DNA of 38,476 bases from Thermoclostridium sp. (GTDB lineage Bacteria; Bacillota; Clostridia; DSM-8532). Below, piece after piece: positions 1 to 9,690 of the stretch. Position numbers and translations under genes: made by a program. The notes beneath the pieces were generated by a model, which had not been told where the DNA came from, made no database searches, and saw only the letters and a program-made list of their open reading frames with translations. Numbering within the stretch: position 1 is the stretch's first letter; each line of letters opens with the position of its first letter. The stretch is taken from the NCBI GenBank assembly GCA_017995215.1, contig JAGOJH010000019.1, positions 1-38,476 of the forward strand, given 5' to 3'.

Positions 1-144
1 ACCATAAACCATACAATAATGCAACAAATATTACTAATAAGTTAGGTTATACACAACATATTGTATAAAGCCTTTATTTTCAATATCTTCATCATTGTTA
101 TGTTAATATCTTGTAAACTACCGCTAGTAAAGTGGAATCTATCA

Positions 145-172
145 TGGTCGCCTCTGAATCACGGGGCGACCA
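145..172 (+). terminator. Hairpin, terminator-like
   Basis: An 8-bp perfect stem (TGGTCGCC at 145-152, GGCGACCA at 165-172) is followed by AATTTTACT. It would end transcription from a gene to the left of the window. No gene can be supported in bases 1-144. The T-run is short, so the terminator call is moderate. Confidence 0.5.
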
Positions 173-262
173 ATTTTACTTAACAAGACTTCTGCATTAG
201 AGTATGATAATGATATCCATCAAGTGCTGATTTTTACATTTCGATGAAAGAGGTAGATTTCA

Positions 263-522
263 ATGGAAAGAACAAAAGAGTTAATGTCACATGAAGACTA
301 TAAAATCTTATTGGCAGGACCTCATGCCGATTACTATTCAGGTAGGTGGGATTATTATAGAGAGGTCGTTGAAATTATCAAAAGAGAAAACGTGAATGTA
401 AGATTATTTCCAAGAAATATTACTTGGATATTGGCTCGAACAGGGATTATTCTGATGATAAAATGACAGAGGGTTTTAGGAATTTCTTTATAAAATATGT
501 TATAACACGATTAAAGCCATAA
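263..522 (+). pseudogene. Frameshifted small gene of unknown function
   Basis: The frame opens at ATG 263, with a purine-rich AAAGAGG about 12 bases upstream, and stops at 466 after 67 codons. From about base 412 the frame offset by two reads 36 more sensible codons (beginning KKYYLDIGSNRDYSDDKM) to a TAA at 520-522. One missing base near 410-412 would join the two halves into a charged, soluble protein of about 86 residues. The tail in the annotated frame looks like random translation by comparison. I do not recognise the family. The frameshift could be real decay or a sequencing error; the join is inferred from reading both frames. Confidence 0.45.
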
Positions 523-809
523 AAAGTGTTTAAGGTAACTTGCGGTTCTTAATATGCCGGATCGGTGCCTGCATAAGGTATTGAGGACGTTACATTCTGC
601 AGCACGGTCATCGACGATAGAGAATAACTGTAATCATTTTTTATCATGTGCACTCAATATTTTCTAAGGTATAATGGATCTAAAGATTTAGTTTTTTCAA
701 AGCTTTATCCGTGTAAAAAGGATTCGCTAATAAAGAGGATAATGAAGTGCCCCTTTCTGATGAGTTAAACTTGTTATGCGAAACTCGTTTAACGACAAGG
801 AGCAAAGAA

Positions 810-1484
810 ATGATCATCAATGATAAAATAATAAAATACTATCTGCGCAATGTTTATTTCATTAACGGAACAGCGTATGCTGGAAAATCCACAATGGCAG
901 CGATGCTTGCCGAAAAGTATGGATTGCTTCTTTGCGGCGAGAATTATCATCATGACACTGCAAGCAAAATAGCGACACCGGAACAATATCCGAATCTTTG
1001 CTATTTCCAGACGATGAAGGACTGGCAGGAATTTGTGAACAGAACACCGGAGGAGTATGAAAGATGGATTTACGCAGTACAGCGTGAGGTGATTGAATTT
1101 GAAGTTGCCGAGCTCATCCATGTCTCAAGGTCCCAAAAAGTTATAGTGGACACCAATATTCCGGTGGACGTTCTCAAGCAAATTACCGATTACGATCATG
1201 TGGCCATCATGCTCTCGCCGCAATCAATATCAGTAGATAAATTTTTTGAAAGACAGGATCCGGACAAGCAATTTGTATTATCCCAAATACAGAAATCTAA
1301 AAATCCAGAAAAAACGATGAAAAATTTCCGTGAAGGCTTATCTCGAATCAACAGCAAGGAACACTACGACGAGTTCGCAAACAGTGGTTTTTTCACAATT
1401 GTACGAGAAAACTCTGATGTTGATACACGTTCGCAAACGCTGGATATTTTGGCCAATCATTTTGGATTCAACAGTGTCACCTGA
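810..1484 (+). CDS. P-loop kinase-like ATP-binding protein
   Basis: A soluble protein of 224 residues. Near the N-terminus, after a hydrophobic beta strand, it has a Walker A motif GTAYAGKST, as in small-molecule kinases of the shikimate/adenylate kinase type. A later strand ending VIVDTN may supply the second acidic motif. The substrate cannot be told. I chose ATG 810 because AAGGAG (797-802) lies 7 bases upstream and the P-loop follows directly. A GTG at 747 in the same frame would add 21 unremarkable residues. A TATAAT at 670-675 could be a -10 box, but its -35 is poor. Bases 523-746 otherwise show nothing. The gene stands alone between two remnants. Confidence 0.7.
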   Translation: MIINDKIIKYYLRNVYFINGTAYAGKSTMAAMLAEKYGLLLCGENYHHDTASKIATPEQYPNLCYFQTMKDWQEFVNRTPEEYERWIYAVQREVIEFEVAELIHVSRSQKVIVDTNIPVDVLKQITDYDHVAIMLSPQSISVDKFFERQDPDKQFVLSQIQKSKNPEKTMKNFREGLSRINSKEHYDEFANSGFFTIVRENSDVDTRSQTLDILANHFGFNSVT

Positions 1485-1574
1485 AGGCATATTGCCCGGC
1501 TTTAGTGTTTCTGACAATTAACGGGGGAACATTTTTACCCTCTCCTATACCTCCTGCAGCGAGAATTATATCAA

Positions 1575-2012
1575 GGGGGTATAACCAAAAGCATTACCAC
1601 TGACGATATTTTGGAAAGACTTGATGAGATACTTTCATATGGCTGGTTTAAGTCAATTGATATATGTAATAACGAGCGTGCTCAACTAATAAAAAACTAT
1701 AAACCTGTATATAAACGTGCAAAGGCTTCAGGCTTGAGGCTAAAAGCGCATGTCGGAGAATTTGGTACCGCAGATGATGTAATGGAGGCGGTGGAAGAAT
1801 TAGAGCTTCATGAGGTCCATCATGGAATTGCCGCTTCGCAATCGATGCAAATCATGAAATGGCTGGCCGACAACAAAATTCAGCTCAATGTTTGTCCAAC
1901 CAGCAATATTATGCTGAGGCTGGTTGACAGCTATGTCAATCACCCAATCAGAAGGCTTTATGATTATGGAGTCCCTGTAACAATCAGTGTCTATACTGTA
2001 GTAGAAGCCTGA
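1575..2012 (+). pseudogene. Adenosine deaminase remnant, broken at both ends
   Basis: The frame is open from 1515; recognisable adenosine deaminase sequence runs from about 1600 to 1990. Family landmarks are KAHVGEFGTADDV (the HxGE segment), ELHEVHHGIAAS (the zinc-site His region), LNVCPTSNIML and HPIRRLYDYGVPVTIS. In intact enzymes the last segment continues into the metal-binding TDD motif; here it diverges into SVYTVVEA and stops at 2012. The N-terminal half with the first HxH zinc ligands is absent, and no ATG or good ribosome site fits. A downstream frame (about 2055-2111, GVIPNEDVREFKKQREQV) may be the displaced C-terminus. The product should be inactive. Confidence 0.75.
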
Positions 2013-2173
2013 CTGCAAGATGTTGTTAATTGCAGATGAAGCTTTAGTACCTCTGGTGTTATCCCCAATGAAGATGTTAGGGAATTTAAAAAACAGAGGG
2101 AGCAAGTTTGATTACACCAATGGCATAACCTAACTGCTCCCTCAACTGTTGCTGCTTTTTCCACTCAGTATGA

Positions 2174-5100
2174 TCACCATCCAAACCAGATCTTAAATAG
2201 GTCTTTCATCCACTTGAAAATGTCGAGGCTCTCATAGGGCACCTTAGTATAAGATATTGCATACTTACCAAGGTGTGTTGTTTCAAATTCTATACAACCA
2301 GTTTGAGCAATATATCTTCCTGATGATACAGATACTGCATTCCAGTCAAAACACAATACGACTATACGCTCCGGATTCTTTAGTTCCTTGTGTGTCGGAG
2401 TATAAGGAATAGAAACGATTACAGGTGCTTCTGAATTTTCCCAGTCCCTTTTAACACCGTCAACATAAAGATCGAGACCTATAACCGGCCTATTTTCTAT
2501 TATATTCTTTAACTCCCGGCTAAAACTTCTGGTATCTACCCTGGAAATATTTAAAGAAACCTCTCCGGCCGGATTTTCATCATTTGCAACAATCATATTT
2601 AACGGTACTTTTATTGAGCCTAATTCGGTTTTGATTTCTATACTCTTATCGGCATCATCGGATGTAAGCCATTTGCCAGGCAGCTTTATTAAATATTCAT
2701 CTGCGCCTTCTGCTTTCGTTATTTCAACCGTTATGCTATTCGTGCCATTAAAGGCTTGTTCCAACGAATTCTCCCTCAGTGAGACAACTGCAGCTCGGTC
2801 ATTTGCGATGGTATTATTAACAGTGATTTCACCTTCTTCTGCAAAGGTGATAAGCGCCGGATTATCCAGGTCGTCTTCATCGAACCTAATGGTTTCGACA
2901 CCCAAAACCGTATGCTTGTCAAGGGATTTTGCATATTCGATTTCCTGCAGACCATGACCAATAATACCATTGGAGCCTTCTGCAAAATCTCTGTAGTCCA
3001 TAACCGCTACATAATCGGTTATATCGATTATATGAAAGCTTAAGGGCTTTTCATTACCGTTATAGGCAACCGTAACAGGATGTTCATCGTACCAAAAGGG
3101 AATATCGACAGCGAAGGTCATATTTGATCCGCTCTCTTCTATTAATTCCTTCGACTTAACTGCAAGATCCAAATACTGCTCTCCAAAGGATTGTGTGTCA
3201 TCCCAGAAGCCAGGAACAGTATAGGGTTCATTATCATGATGAATACCCAAAAAGCGTTCGTTTGCCTTAGCGCGTTTGTTAAAATTGATAACACTGGAAA
3301 TGCTCGCTAACGCTAAGTGATGATTCTCCTCAAGAACCCAATACATATTGCCGTCGAGGGCTTCGGTCTTGATATTTAAGGTATTGGCTGCCGCAATTAA
3401 GGCCTTTACACCTTTAGGGTCAGATTTTAGAACACCCTGATCGATATTAATGTATAACAAATTAATGCCCTTGTTGGTGCAGAAATCAAGTAGCTCCCGG
3501 GTTTTTTTCTTACTTGATAAAACATCAGCCGTATCCCAAACCCAAATTGCCTTTACTCTCTCAAAATCAATGGGCTTATCGGGAATTTCCGGGGTTGCGA
3601 CATCCTTAACGGGTATTATTCTTATATCGTCAATAAAAGCTTCTCCGGGTCCGGGGTTTTTATAGATATAAGGTTCTATCGAAACAGTCCCGTCCGGTAT
3701 AGTAACTGTCTTCTCCTTATATTCATAGGCTGTTGATGTAAACTCCAGAACCTCCCGTGTTCTGTTATTTTCTGCGTCATACATGTTAAACCCGACGATT
3801 GCCATGTCTCCTTCTGCACTGACCTTAGCCCATGCTGAAAGTGAAAAGGTACCCGGAGTAACATTGATTCTTTGCTGGCCGCTGCCGCCATCATTGCCTA
3901 ACCTTGCTGCTTGGGCACCGCTTTTTGCATCATCTGTAATAAAGAAATTACCCCAGTCATCCCAATTGGATTTATCAGATTCAAAGCTGGGATTATTAAC
4001 CATATTTTCATGCTTATGTACCAACCTGAGATCATCCAGTATAACCTTGGTATCGGTCGTGGCCGAAGGGTTATGATAAACATATACAACAAGCTTTACA
4101 GTGCCTTCAACTGTTGTAAAGGCTACTTCCTTTTGCTCAAACGTTGTTTCTCCGAATTGAAGTGTAAATTTCCCTCCGGGGATTTTAGTGCCGTCCTTGT
4201 CGATGCAATCAACTCCAACCCAGGCCAGATCTCCCTCTGTGCCCGATTTTCCCCAGGCTGAAAGAATTAGCTCCATACCTTGGCCTGCCATAATACTTTG
4301 ACCAAGTCCACCGTCATCCCCAAGCTCTACTGCGTTAATGCCACTTTTTACATCAGAAGTAATAATGCTGTAGGGGCCCCATTCGTCCCAGTTCGAATTG
4401 CCCGATTCAAAGCCGGGGTTCTCAATTAAGTTTTCTGTTTCAGGTTCTATAACTGCAGTAACTTTTTTAAGTACTAAATCATCTAAATAAGCATCTTCAG
4501 TTCCCTGGGTTTTATACGTGATTATTTTGAGAATCGAAGTTTCTGCAGGCGTTGTAAAAGTGCATTTTTTTTGTGTATACTCAGAACTGTCGAAAGACAG
4601 TGTTACCAGTCCTCCTGGAATACTATTTCCGATACTGTCAAGTGCTTTAACCTGTGCTACGACTTCGTTAACCGTACCATCAACCTGAGTCGCCTTTCCC
4701 CAAGCAGAGAATTCAAAGGTTACACCCGCACTGATACCGGTAATACCTTGATAAGCACCAATGTCCTGACTGTTGTGGAATCTTAGCGACCTATTTCCGG
4801 TATGGGGATGTTCATTTACACGAGTACCTCCATCCAACATCCAGTAATTGGAACCCGAAGGAACATCTTCTTCAAATCCATTATCTAAAATAAGATTTTT
4901 TCCTTCTTCAATAACCGGTGTTTCACCCCCTGGTTGATTAGGGTCTAATTCACTGGCTTCCTGACTTTCGTCTTTAGTAATACTGTAACTATCATATAAC
5001 TCAGGCTCTGTTGTCGTAGTTACAGTATACGATTTTAATGAAAGTTTTTTGTCAGTAACGGTAATGCCTGTAAATATTTGCTTCTCTGGCTGTCCGTATT

Positions 5101-5347
5101 TGGCAATATGAGGATAATCCTTGATTATTACATCATAAAACTTATCTCCAGATGCACCACCCAGAAGATATAGTGTTTCTTGCGGGTTCACAACATCCGA
5201 AGTGCTGACATATTTGATTGGCTTGTTATCATACATTTGATAAGTCCTTGCATAAGTATGGTCATGGCCTGCAAGAACCAAATCAATTTGCAGCTCATCG
5301 AAAATTTTTGTACGCGGTGATTTGTAAAAAAATGTATAGATGACGAG
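2174..5347 (-). pseudogene. 5'-truncated metallophosphoesterase / triple CBM / TIM-barrel-like secreted protein
   Basis: The frame is open from just after a TAA (5348-5350) to a stop at 2174. It has no signal peptide and no ribosome site; the first usable codon is TTG 5281. The opening residues FDELQIDLVLAGHDHTYARTY are the final metal-binding motif of purple-acid-phosphatase-like enzymes, so the earlier catalytic motifs are gone. Counted from TTG 5281: phosphoesterase tail 1-85; three tandem CBM4/9-like sandwiches (about 128-273, 284-422, 424-557), each starting N-x-GFE/SFE and containing W; an unassigned TIM-barrel-like domain 570-815 (IWVWDTADVL, GIHHDNEPYT); and a beta-rich C-terminal domain to 1035. 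The remaining frame has no internal stop, so the truncation looks recent, or the fragment is retained. Confidence 0.75.
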
Positions 5348-5389
5348 TTATACATTTCTGACTGAAAAACGACTGATTGGAGATCAAGT

Positions 5390-5956
5390 ATGATAAAAGA
5401 GAAGCATAACGAAGCGAGGAAACTTTTTGATAATATATCTAAATTCGCTGACCGGGAACTTGCCGAAGAAATTGCTTATGGGGCAGATCTTTTACCAGCT
5501 GCCGGCATCGATGAAAAAGCAAAATGGGTAAAACATGTCTCCTCTGAGCTTGAGAAACATTTTGAAGAACATACAATAAAAGATATCCGGATGGGTTGTT
5601 ATTGCAATGAAAATGGAAAGCTGGATCAGTCCAAAGAGTTCATCCGGAAAATCTATAGCGCTTCTGCTTCCCTAAGGGATTTCGTTAACAAAATGAATGA
5701 ACATGGAGCGGGGTGGTACATAGAAGAGGGGAACCTATATACAAAGTATGATTCTTGTCCATGCCCCATGCTTGAGGGTGTTGACCTATTGCCGACAAAG
5801 ACCTGGTGTTACTGTACCGTCGGATACAATAAACACATTTTTGAATCTGTTTTCGAACGTGAAGTAGATGTTGAGCTAATCGAAAGCATTAAAATTGGAA
5901 ATAAACAATGCCTTATGAGGATTATCCCTCGAAAGAGTGATTTATGGCCCATATAG
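5390..5956 (+). CDS. Cys-rich DUF6144-like hypothetical protein
   Basis: A soluble protein of 188 residues with no signal peptide. It starts at ATG 5390, with GGAG at 5379-5382 and a 7-base spacer. It has a helical N-terminal half, then Cys pairs in MGCYCNENG, YDSCPCPMLEGVD and KTWCYCTVGY, and ends with a strand-rich segment (ESIKIGNKQCLMRIIP) like small-ligand-binding or V4R-type tails. I associate this layout with DUF6144 proteins of Clostridia from memory; no reaction is known. The paired Cys suggest a metal or Fe-S site or redox role, which is inference. The start lies only 43 bases from the broken end of the divergent metallophosphoesterase remnant, so the junction of an old rearrangement sits here. 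Confidence 0.65.
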   Translation: MIKEKHNEARKLFDNISKFADRELAEEIAYGADLLPAAGIDEKAKWVKHVSSELEKHFEEHTIKDIRMGCYCNENGKLDQSKEFIRKIYSASASLRDFVNKMNEHGAGWYIEEGNLYTKYDSCPCPMLEGVDLLPTKTWCYCTVGYNKHIFESVFEREVDVELIESIKIGNKQCLMRIIPRKSDLWPI

Positions 5957-6038
5957 GATACGGCGTTTTATTTTAACCTGGTAGATTGCATAATTCGCTT
6001 ATACTTTAAGCCTGAAGGCCTTGAGCTTTGGAGGTATC

Positions 6039-6659
6039 ATGCTGGAGATAATGATTGTGAGACATGGTCAATCCGTTGCGGATATTGAAAACCGATATGA
6101 AAGCAGAGTTGATTTCCCGCTTACAGATTTGGGTCATGCACAAGCTGCAAAACTTGCCTTGTGGATAAAGTTGAATTACCCTCCGGACTTCATTGTAAGC
6201 AGTCCCTTGAAAAGAGCATCACAAACTGCTGAAACTATAGGAAAAGAAGTCAACATTGAAGTAAAATATGATAACGACTTGATGGAACTGGATACCGGAC
6301 TATTAGCGGGACTTTTAAAAGCAGAAGCGGATTTAAAATACCCCAGGCCTGAAGGTGGACGTAAAGCCCACGAAGCGATTCACGGAGGTGAATCACTCAT
6401 AGAATTCAGAGCACGGGTGGAGAGATTCTGGTCGAAACTAATTTCGGAGCATGGCAATGAAGAAACAGAAAGCAGGCGAATTCTGATTGTCTCTCATGGT
6501 GGTACGATAAACATGCTGTTTCGGTGTTTTTTATGTTTACCTATGAGCGATGAACCATCCATTCATACAGGTGACACATGCGTGCATTTATGGAAAATTA
6601 CAAAAAGCAAAAAAGAAATCGAATTTTTAAATTACAAGGCTCATTTACTACAAGCGTGA
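6039..6659 (+). CDS. Histidine phosphatase (phosphoglycerate mutase-like)
   Basis: A soluble phosphatase of 206 residues in the histidine phosphatase (PGAM/cobC-like) superfamily. The phospho-accepting His is in MIVRHGQS at the N-terminus. SSPLKRASQTAE carries the conserved Arg, an acidic ELDTGLLAG segment follows, and the second catalytic His is in LIVSHGGTINML. I chose ATG 6039 because GGAGG sits at 6030-6034; a TTG at 6021 in frame would bury that site. The spacer of 4 bases is short. The substrate is not predictable: these enzymes act on sugar phosphates, nucleotides or phosphoproteins. The Nudix gene starts 45 bases downstream, so the two may be cotranscribed. Confidence 0.85.
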   Translation: MLEIMIVRHGQSVADIENRYESRVDFPLTDLGHAQAAKLALWIKLNYPPDFIVSSPLKRASQTAETIGKEVNIEVKYDNDLMELDTGLLAGLLKAEADLKYPRPEGGRKAHEAIHGGESLIEFRARVERFWSKLISEHGNEETESRRILIVSHGGTINMLFRCFLCLPMSDEPSIHTGDTCVHLWKITKSKKEIEFLNYKAHLLQA

Positions 6660-6704
6660 AGCATCCGGAATATATTGCGATCCAACGATTACGAGGGGGT
6701 TAAT

Positions 6705-7148
6705 ATGAGTCAAAGAGTTGTAAGGTGCCAGGGTGTAATCTTTAAGGACAATAATATTCTTGTTTTAAGACAATATAATCATCAAAGACGCGAAGAATAT
6801 TGGATGTTACCTGGTGGTGGTTTAGAAGCTGGTGAGACTGAAGAAGAATGTTTGCGAAGAGAATTAAATGAAGAGACAGGATTGGAAGTTGATGTTAAGG
6901 AAATTTTGTTTGATTCTCCGGGTAACGGTAAAGATGTGTATAAAAGATATGTGACATTTCTTTGCTTTCCAGCTTCAGAGAGCATTGAAAAAATAGGGTC
7001 TGAAACAGTTTCTTACAGACAAATCATGGAACTGGTCTGGGTTTCCATCATAGATGAGAGCCAATGGAATCAATATTTATTAAATGAGCAATTTTATCCC
7101 TCCATGAAAGCTATTAAAGACAAGTTGATAAAGGACAGTTATGATTGA
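6705..7148 (+). CDS. Nudix hydrolase
   Basis: A 147-residue pyrophosphohydrolase of nucleoside diphosphate derivatives. The complete Nudix box (G-x5-E-x7-RE-x2-EE-x-G) covers residues 38-60, with G38, E44, R52, E53, E56, E57 and G59 all present, so the Mg-binding loop is intact. ATG 6705 is preceded by GAGGGGG at 6693-6699, about 5 bases away; the upstream in-frame codon at 6675 lacks a site. Substrate specificity cannot be read from the sequence. It lies directly after the histidine phosphatase and converges on the xylosidase gene across a hairpin at 7241-7288. Confidence 0.88.
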   Translation: MSQRVVRCQGVIFKDNNILVLRQYNHQRREEYWMLPGGGLEAGETEEECLRRELNEETGLEVDVKEILFDSPGNGKDVYKRYVTFLCFPASESIEKIGSETVSYRQIMELVWVSIIDESQWNQYLLNEQFYPSMKAIKDKLIKDSYD

Positions 7149-7240
7149 TCCCGAAGGGCATCCTTTTTGTATAGAACCACGTGTTCTACCATCAGAATCG
7201 TAATTAGGATGTGTGTCCCTTTTTCCTGTAACAAATAAAG

Positions 7241-7288
7241 GACGTCCCCCCTCCGTCAATGAATCATTGATGTCTGAGAGGGGACGTC
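7241..7288 (-). terminator. Long palindrome, probable terminator for the xylosidase gene
   Basis: Outer arms GACGTCCCC (7241-7249) and GGGGACGTC (7280-7288) enclose a second perfect palindrome, TCAATGA-A-TCATTGA. On the minus strand the outer stem is followed by CTTTATTTGTT, suiting a terminator for the GH120 gene. There is no T-run on the plus side. It ends in the same GTCCCC-type motif as other intergenic repeats in the window. Confidence 0.55.
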
Positions 7289-7321
7289 ACTGATGGTTAC
7301 TTATAGAAATGAATTATCGTT

Positions 7322-9310
7322 TTATAGCTTAATATTTTCAGAGGGTGATGCGAACGGTCCCGGAATCACATGAACACCGCGATGGTTTCCGAAGTAGTCC
7401 GCGTCAAAGCGTATCGGTGTTCCATCAGCGTTTTCAAAGTATTGCTCCGGTTCAAAGGCTTTGCCGAGAATTTCAGTATTGATCATCCGGCTGCTGAAAG
7501 CTTTTAAGGAATTATAAACATTTGTGTTCAGATAATAATGACCGTCCTTCTCCACTAATTCGACCTTCGTTTCCTGAGCCGTATTCTCAATGAAAAGCCC
7601 ATTCACTTCATTTTTCCATGGTTTGGCACCGTTCAGATAAACATTCCCCTCACTCCAGACGGGCAGATGACCTGTATGAGCAGGATCCAAAGCCATCATG
7701 TTCGGGCGCTTTGTAAAGTCGAACTGAGCAATCCATTCATCATAAGTTGGGTAACTATCAAAAGGATTCGTACCGACAAGCCTGTTTTCTTTTCTGGCAT
7801 TTGCGCCTTGATCGGGGTTGTTCACATAATCTTCAGAAGGCCATTTTTGAACAAATATATTGTTGTAGAAGCGGTTATCGCCATGAAGAATGGTCATAAA
7901 GCCCATCACTTCCGTACGGTGTGGTATGTGGTAGGGTGTATAGCGCGTACCTGTTCCTCCACCAACATCGGTTAGCGCTCCGCAGATAAGGTTATGAACC
8001 ATTGCCACACCCTGTGTTGCAAAACGAAGGCTGGCATCGGAGAGTAAAACATTGTTATCAATAAGAGTTGGGCCATGGCTGACTTCTACAAATATATCCT
8101 GGGACATCATGCTTCCCGGGAGATTTTTTGCAAACGGCGGCCGCTGGTTGCCATGCAGCAGGTTCTGAGTGATACGCGTGCCCTGAGCTTCCCAGTCACA
8201 CCAGATTCCCATCGTGCAATGGTGGATATGGTTACGGCGCATGACTACATCAATGGCCGCATGGATTTTGATTCCCGCGATTTCTGCTCCGCCAAGCTCC
8301 ATCATATTGTTAATATGGTGAATATGATTGTCCTCAATAAGACTGAACACAGCGCCCATACGACCGATGATGCCGCCCTGTTCGCAGTGGTGAATGTTGC
8401 AGCGGCGGACGATGTGACTGCCGATTTTTTCTTTCAGCCATCCATGATACTGGCCGCGGCAAAGCGCATCCCGTTCCATTTGCGTGGGACTCTTAACCTG
8501 TTTGTATGTAAAGTAATGATCGTTGTCAGGGTCAAGATATTTGCCCAGCGAAATGCCGGCGCACTTGCTGTTTGAAATTTCACAATCCTCAATGATCCAG
8601 GCTTTGCTCCAGTGAGGACCGATCATGCCATCTTGAAAGGCTGCAGGCGGCGCCCAGGTGGTGGCAGCTTTATCAATTTTGAAGCCTCTGACTGTATGAT
8701 AACCAATGCCGGTTCTGGAAGGCATAAAACACCGGCGGCGGACATTGATTTCTACATTTTCTTCATTTGGATTTTTACCCTGTAGATTAGTATAAATAAT
8801 TGTTTCATCATTATCTTTATCCTGCTCGGTATACCACTTAAAAACAGATTCTTCCGGCACCCAGCTGCATTCATACACATCACCCTTGATGCACTCGTCC
8901 AAAGTGATGGCTTCATATAACGCCCTGTCATTTAAATATACACAACCGGTATGTTTGTTTGGTGTCGCAAAATACCAGTCCCCATACACCAAGGTTGTAT
9001 AAGGGTTATAATCGCCGAAAACACTGTTCGCGATACGGCATACCCAGACATTTTCCTTGTAATGCAGCCAGGTCTTTACCTGTTCTGCACCAGTGATTAC
9101 AGCACCAAGAGGTGTAGTACTGGAATAAGTGACGCGGGCATCCTCAGTACCGGCATGAACCGGATCTACATATTCCCGGTAAATCCCCGGCGCGACCAGC
9201 ACTTCATCCCCGGGAAGAGCAAGCTTTGCGGCTTCGTTAATCCTCCGGAAGGGTTGGTCAATGGAACCATTGCCGTCTTTTACAGCATTTGCATCTACAT
9301 AATACTTCAT
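7322..9310 (-). CDS. GH120 beta-xylosidase, right-handed beta-helix
   Basis: A 662-residue enzyme expected to release xylose from the non-reducing ends of xylo-oligosaccharides. It has no signal peptide, so it probably acts in the cytoplasm on imported oligomers. The N-terminus (YYVDANAVKDGNGSIDQPF) and repeated NxIHH turns show a parallel beta-helix. The segments GIWCDWEAQGTR and DIFVEVSHGP match the GH120 enzyme XylC of Thermoanaerobacterium, placing the nucleophile at D372 and the acid/base at E409. The loop between them (about residues 388-404, QRPPFAKNLPGSMMSQ) appears longer than I recall for XylC. AGGAGG lies 5 bases before ATG 9310. It is a single-gene unit with no transporter beside it. 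Confidence 0.88.
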   Translation of the reverse strand: MKYYVDANAVKDGNGSIDQPFRRINEAAKLALPGDEVLVAPGIYREYVDPVHAGTEDARVTYSSTTPLGAVITGAEQVKTWLHYKENVWVCRIANSVFGDYNPYTTLVYGDWYFATPNKHTGCVYLNDRALYEAITLDECIKGDVYECSWVPEESVFKWYTEQDKDNDETIIYTNLQGKNPNEENVEINVRRRCFMPSRTGIGYHTVRGFKIDKAATTWAPPAAFQDGMIGPHWSKAWIIEDCEISNSKCAGISLGKYLDPDNDHYFTYKQVKSPTQMERDALCRGQYHGWLKEKIGSHIVRRCNIHHCEQGGIIGRMGAVFSLIEDNHIHHINNMMELGGAEIAGIKIHAAIDVVMRRNHIHHCTMGIWCDWEAQGTRITQNLLHGNQRPPFAKNLPGSMMSQDIFVEVSHGPTLIDNNVLLSDASLRFATQGVAMVHNLICGALTDVGGGTGTRYTPYHIPHRTEVMGFMTILHGDNRFYNNIFVQKWPSEDYVNNPDQGANARKENRLVGTNPFDSYPTYDEWIAQFDFTKRPNMMALDPAHTGHLPVWSEGNVYLNGAKPWKNEVNGLFIENTAQETKVELVEKDGHYYLNTNVYNSLKAFSSRMINTEILGKAFEPEQYFENADGTPIRFDADYFGNHRGVHVIPGPFASPSENIKL

Positions 9311-9434
9311 GATAACCTCCTATGAGTGAGAACTGCAGGCTACTACTCCTGACATAGTTATTATATAATATGATTGTCCATAGTTCCAGATAAAACACAC
9401 TCAAGAAAGAAGCGATAGCACAGGAGGCAGAATT

Positions 9435-9659
9435 ATGAGACAGGATTTTTCGAATATATCGCAGGAGAAGCTTTCTGAACTATTTCCAGTTATTCTGGAA
9501 CCACATAATCCGGAATGGATTCGTTACTTTTTTATCGAAAGAGACTTTTTACAAGCTGTTTTTAATGATAAAATTATTAGAATTAGTCATATAGGAAGTT
9601 CATCTGTACCCGGACTTATTAGTAAACCTACGATTGATATATTGAAAGGAAAGAAATAG
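9435..9659 (+). pseudogene. GrpB/UPF0157 protein, C-terminally truncated
   Basis: The 74 codons match the N-terminal part of the GrpB/UPF0157 nucleotidyltransferase-like family: EPHNPEWIRYFFIERDFL, then IRISHIGSSSVPGLISKPTIDIL, the family signature. Intact members have about 170 residues, while this frame stops two turns after the signature (KGKK). A good GGAGG precedes ATG 9435. A shifted frame reads [13 protein letters not shown] just after the stop, possibly the original continuation after a deletion. The dcd gene begins 31 bases later. The fold cannot be complete, so I call it a remnant. Confidence 0.75.
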
Positions 9660-9690
9660 TGGAGATTATTAAGACGCTCAGGAGGGAAAA

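Noticed and set aside
8075-8575. 166-codon plus-strand frame
   Set aside because: Lies wholly antisense to the GH120 gene, whose catalytic motifs are intact; no ribosome site or family features.
9311-9434. Promoter for the xylosidase gene at the TATATAAT near 9365
   Set aside because: A -10-like sequence exists on the minus strand, but no -35 with more than three matches at 16-18 bases.
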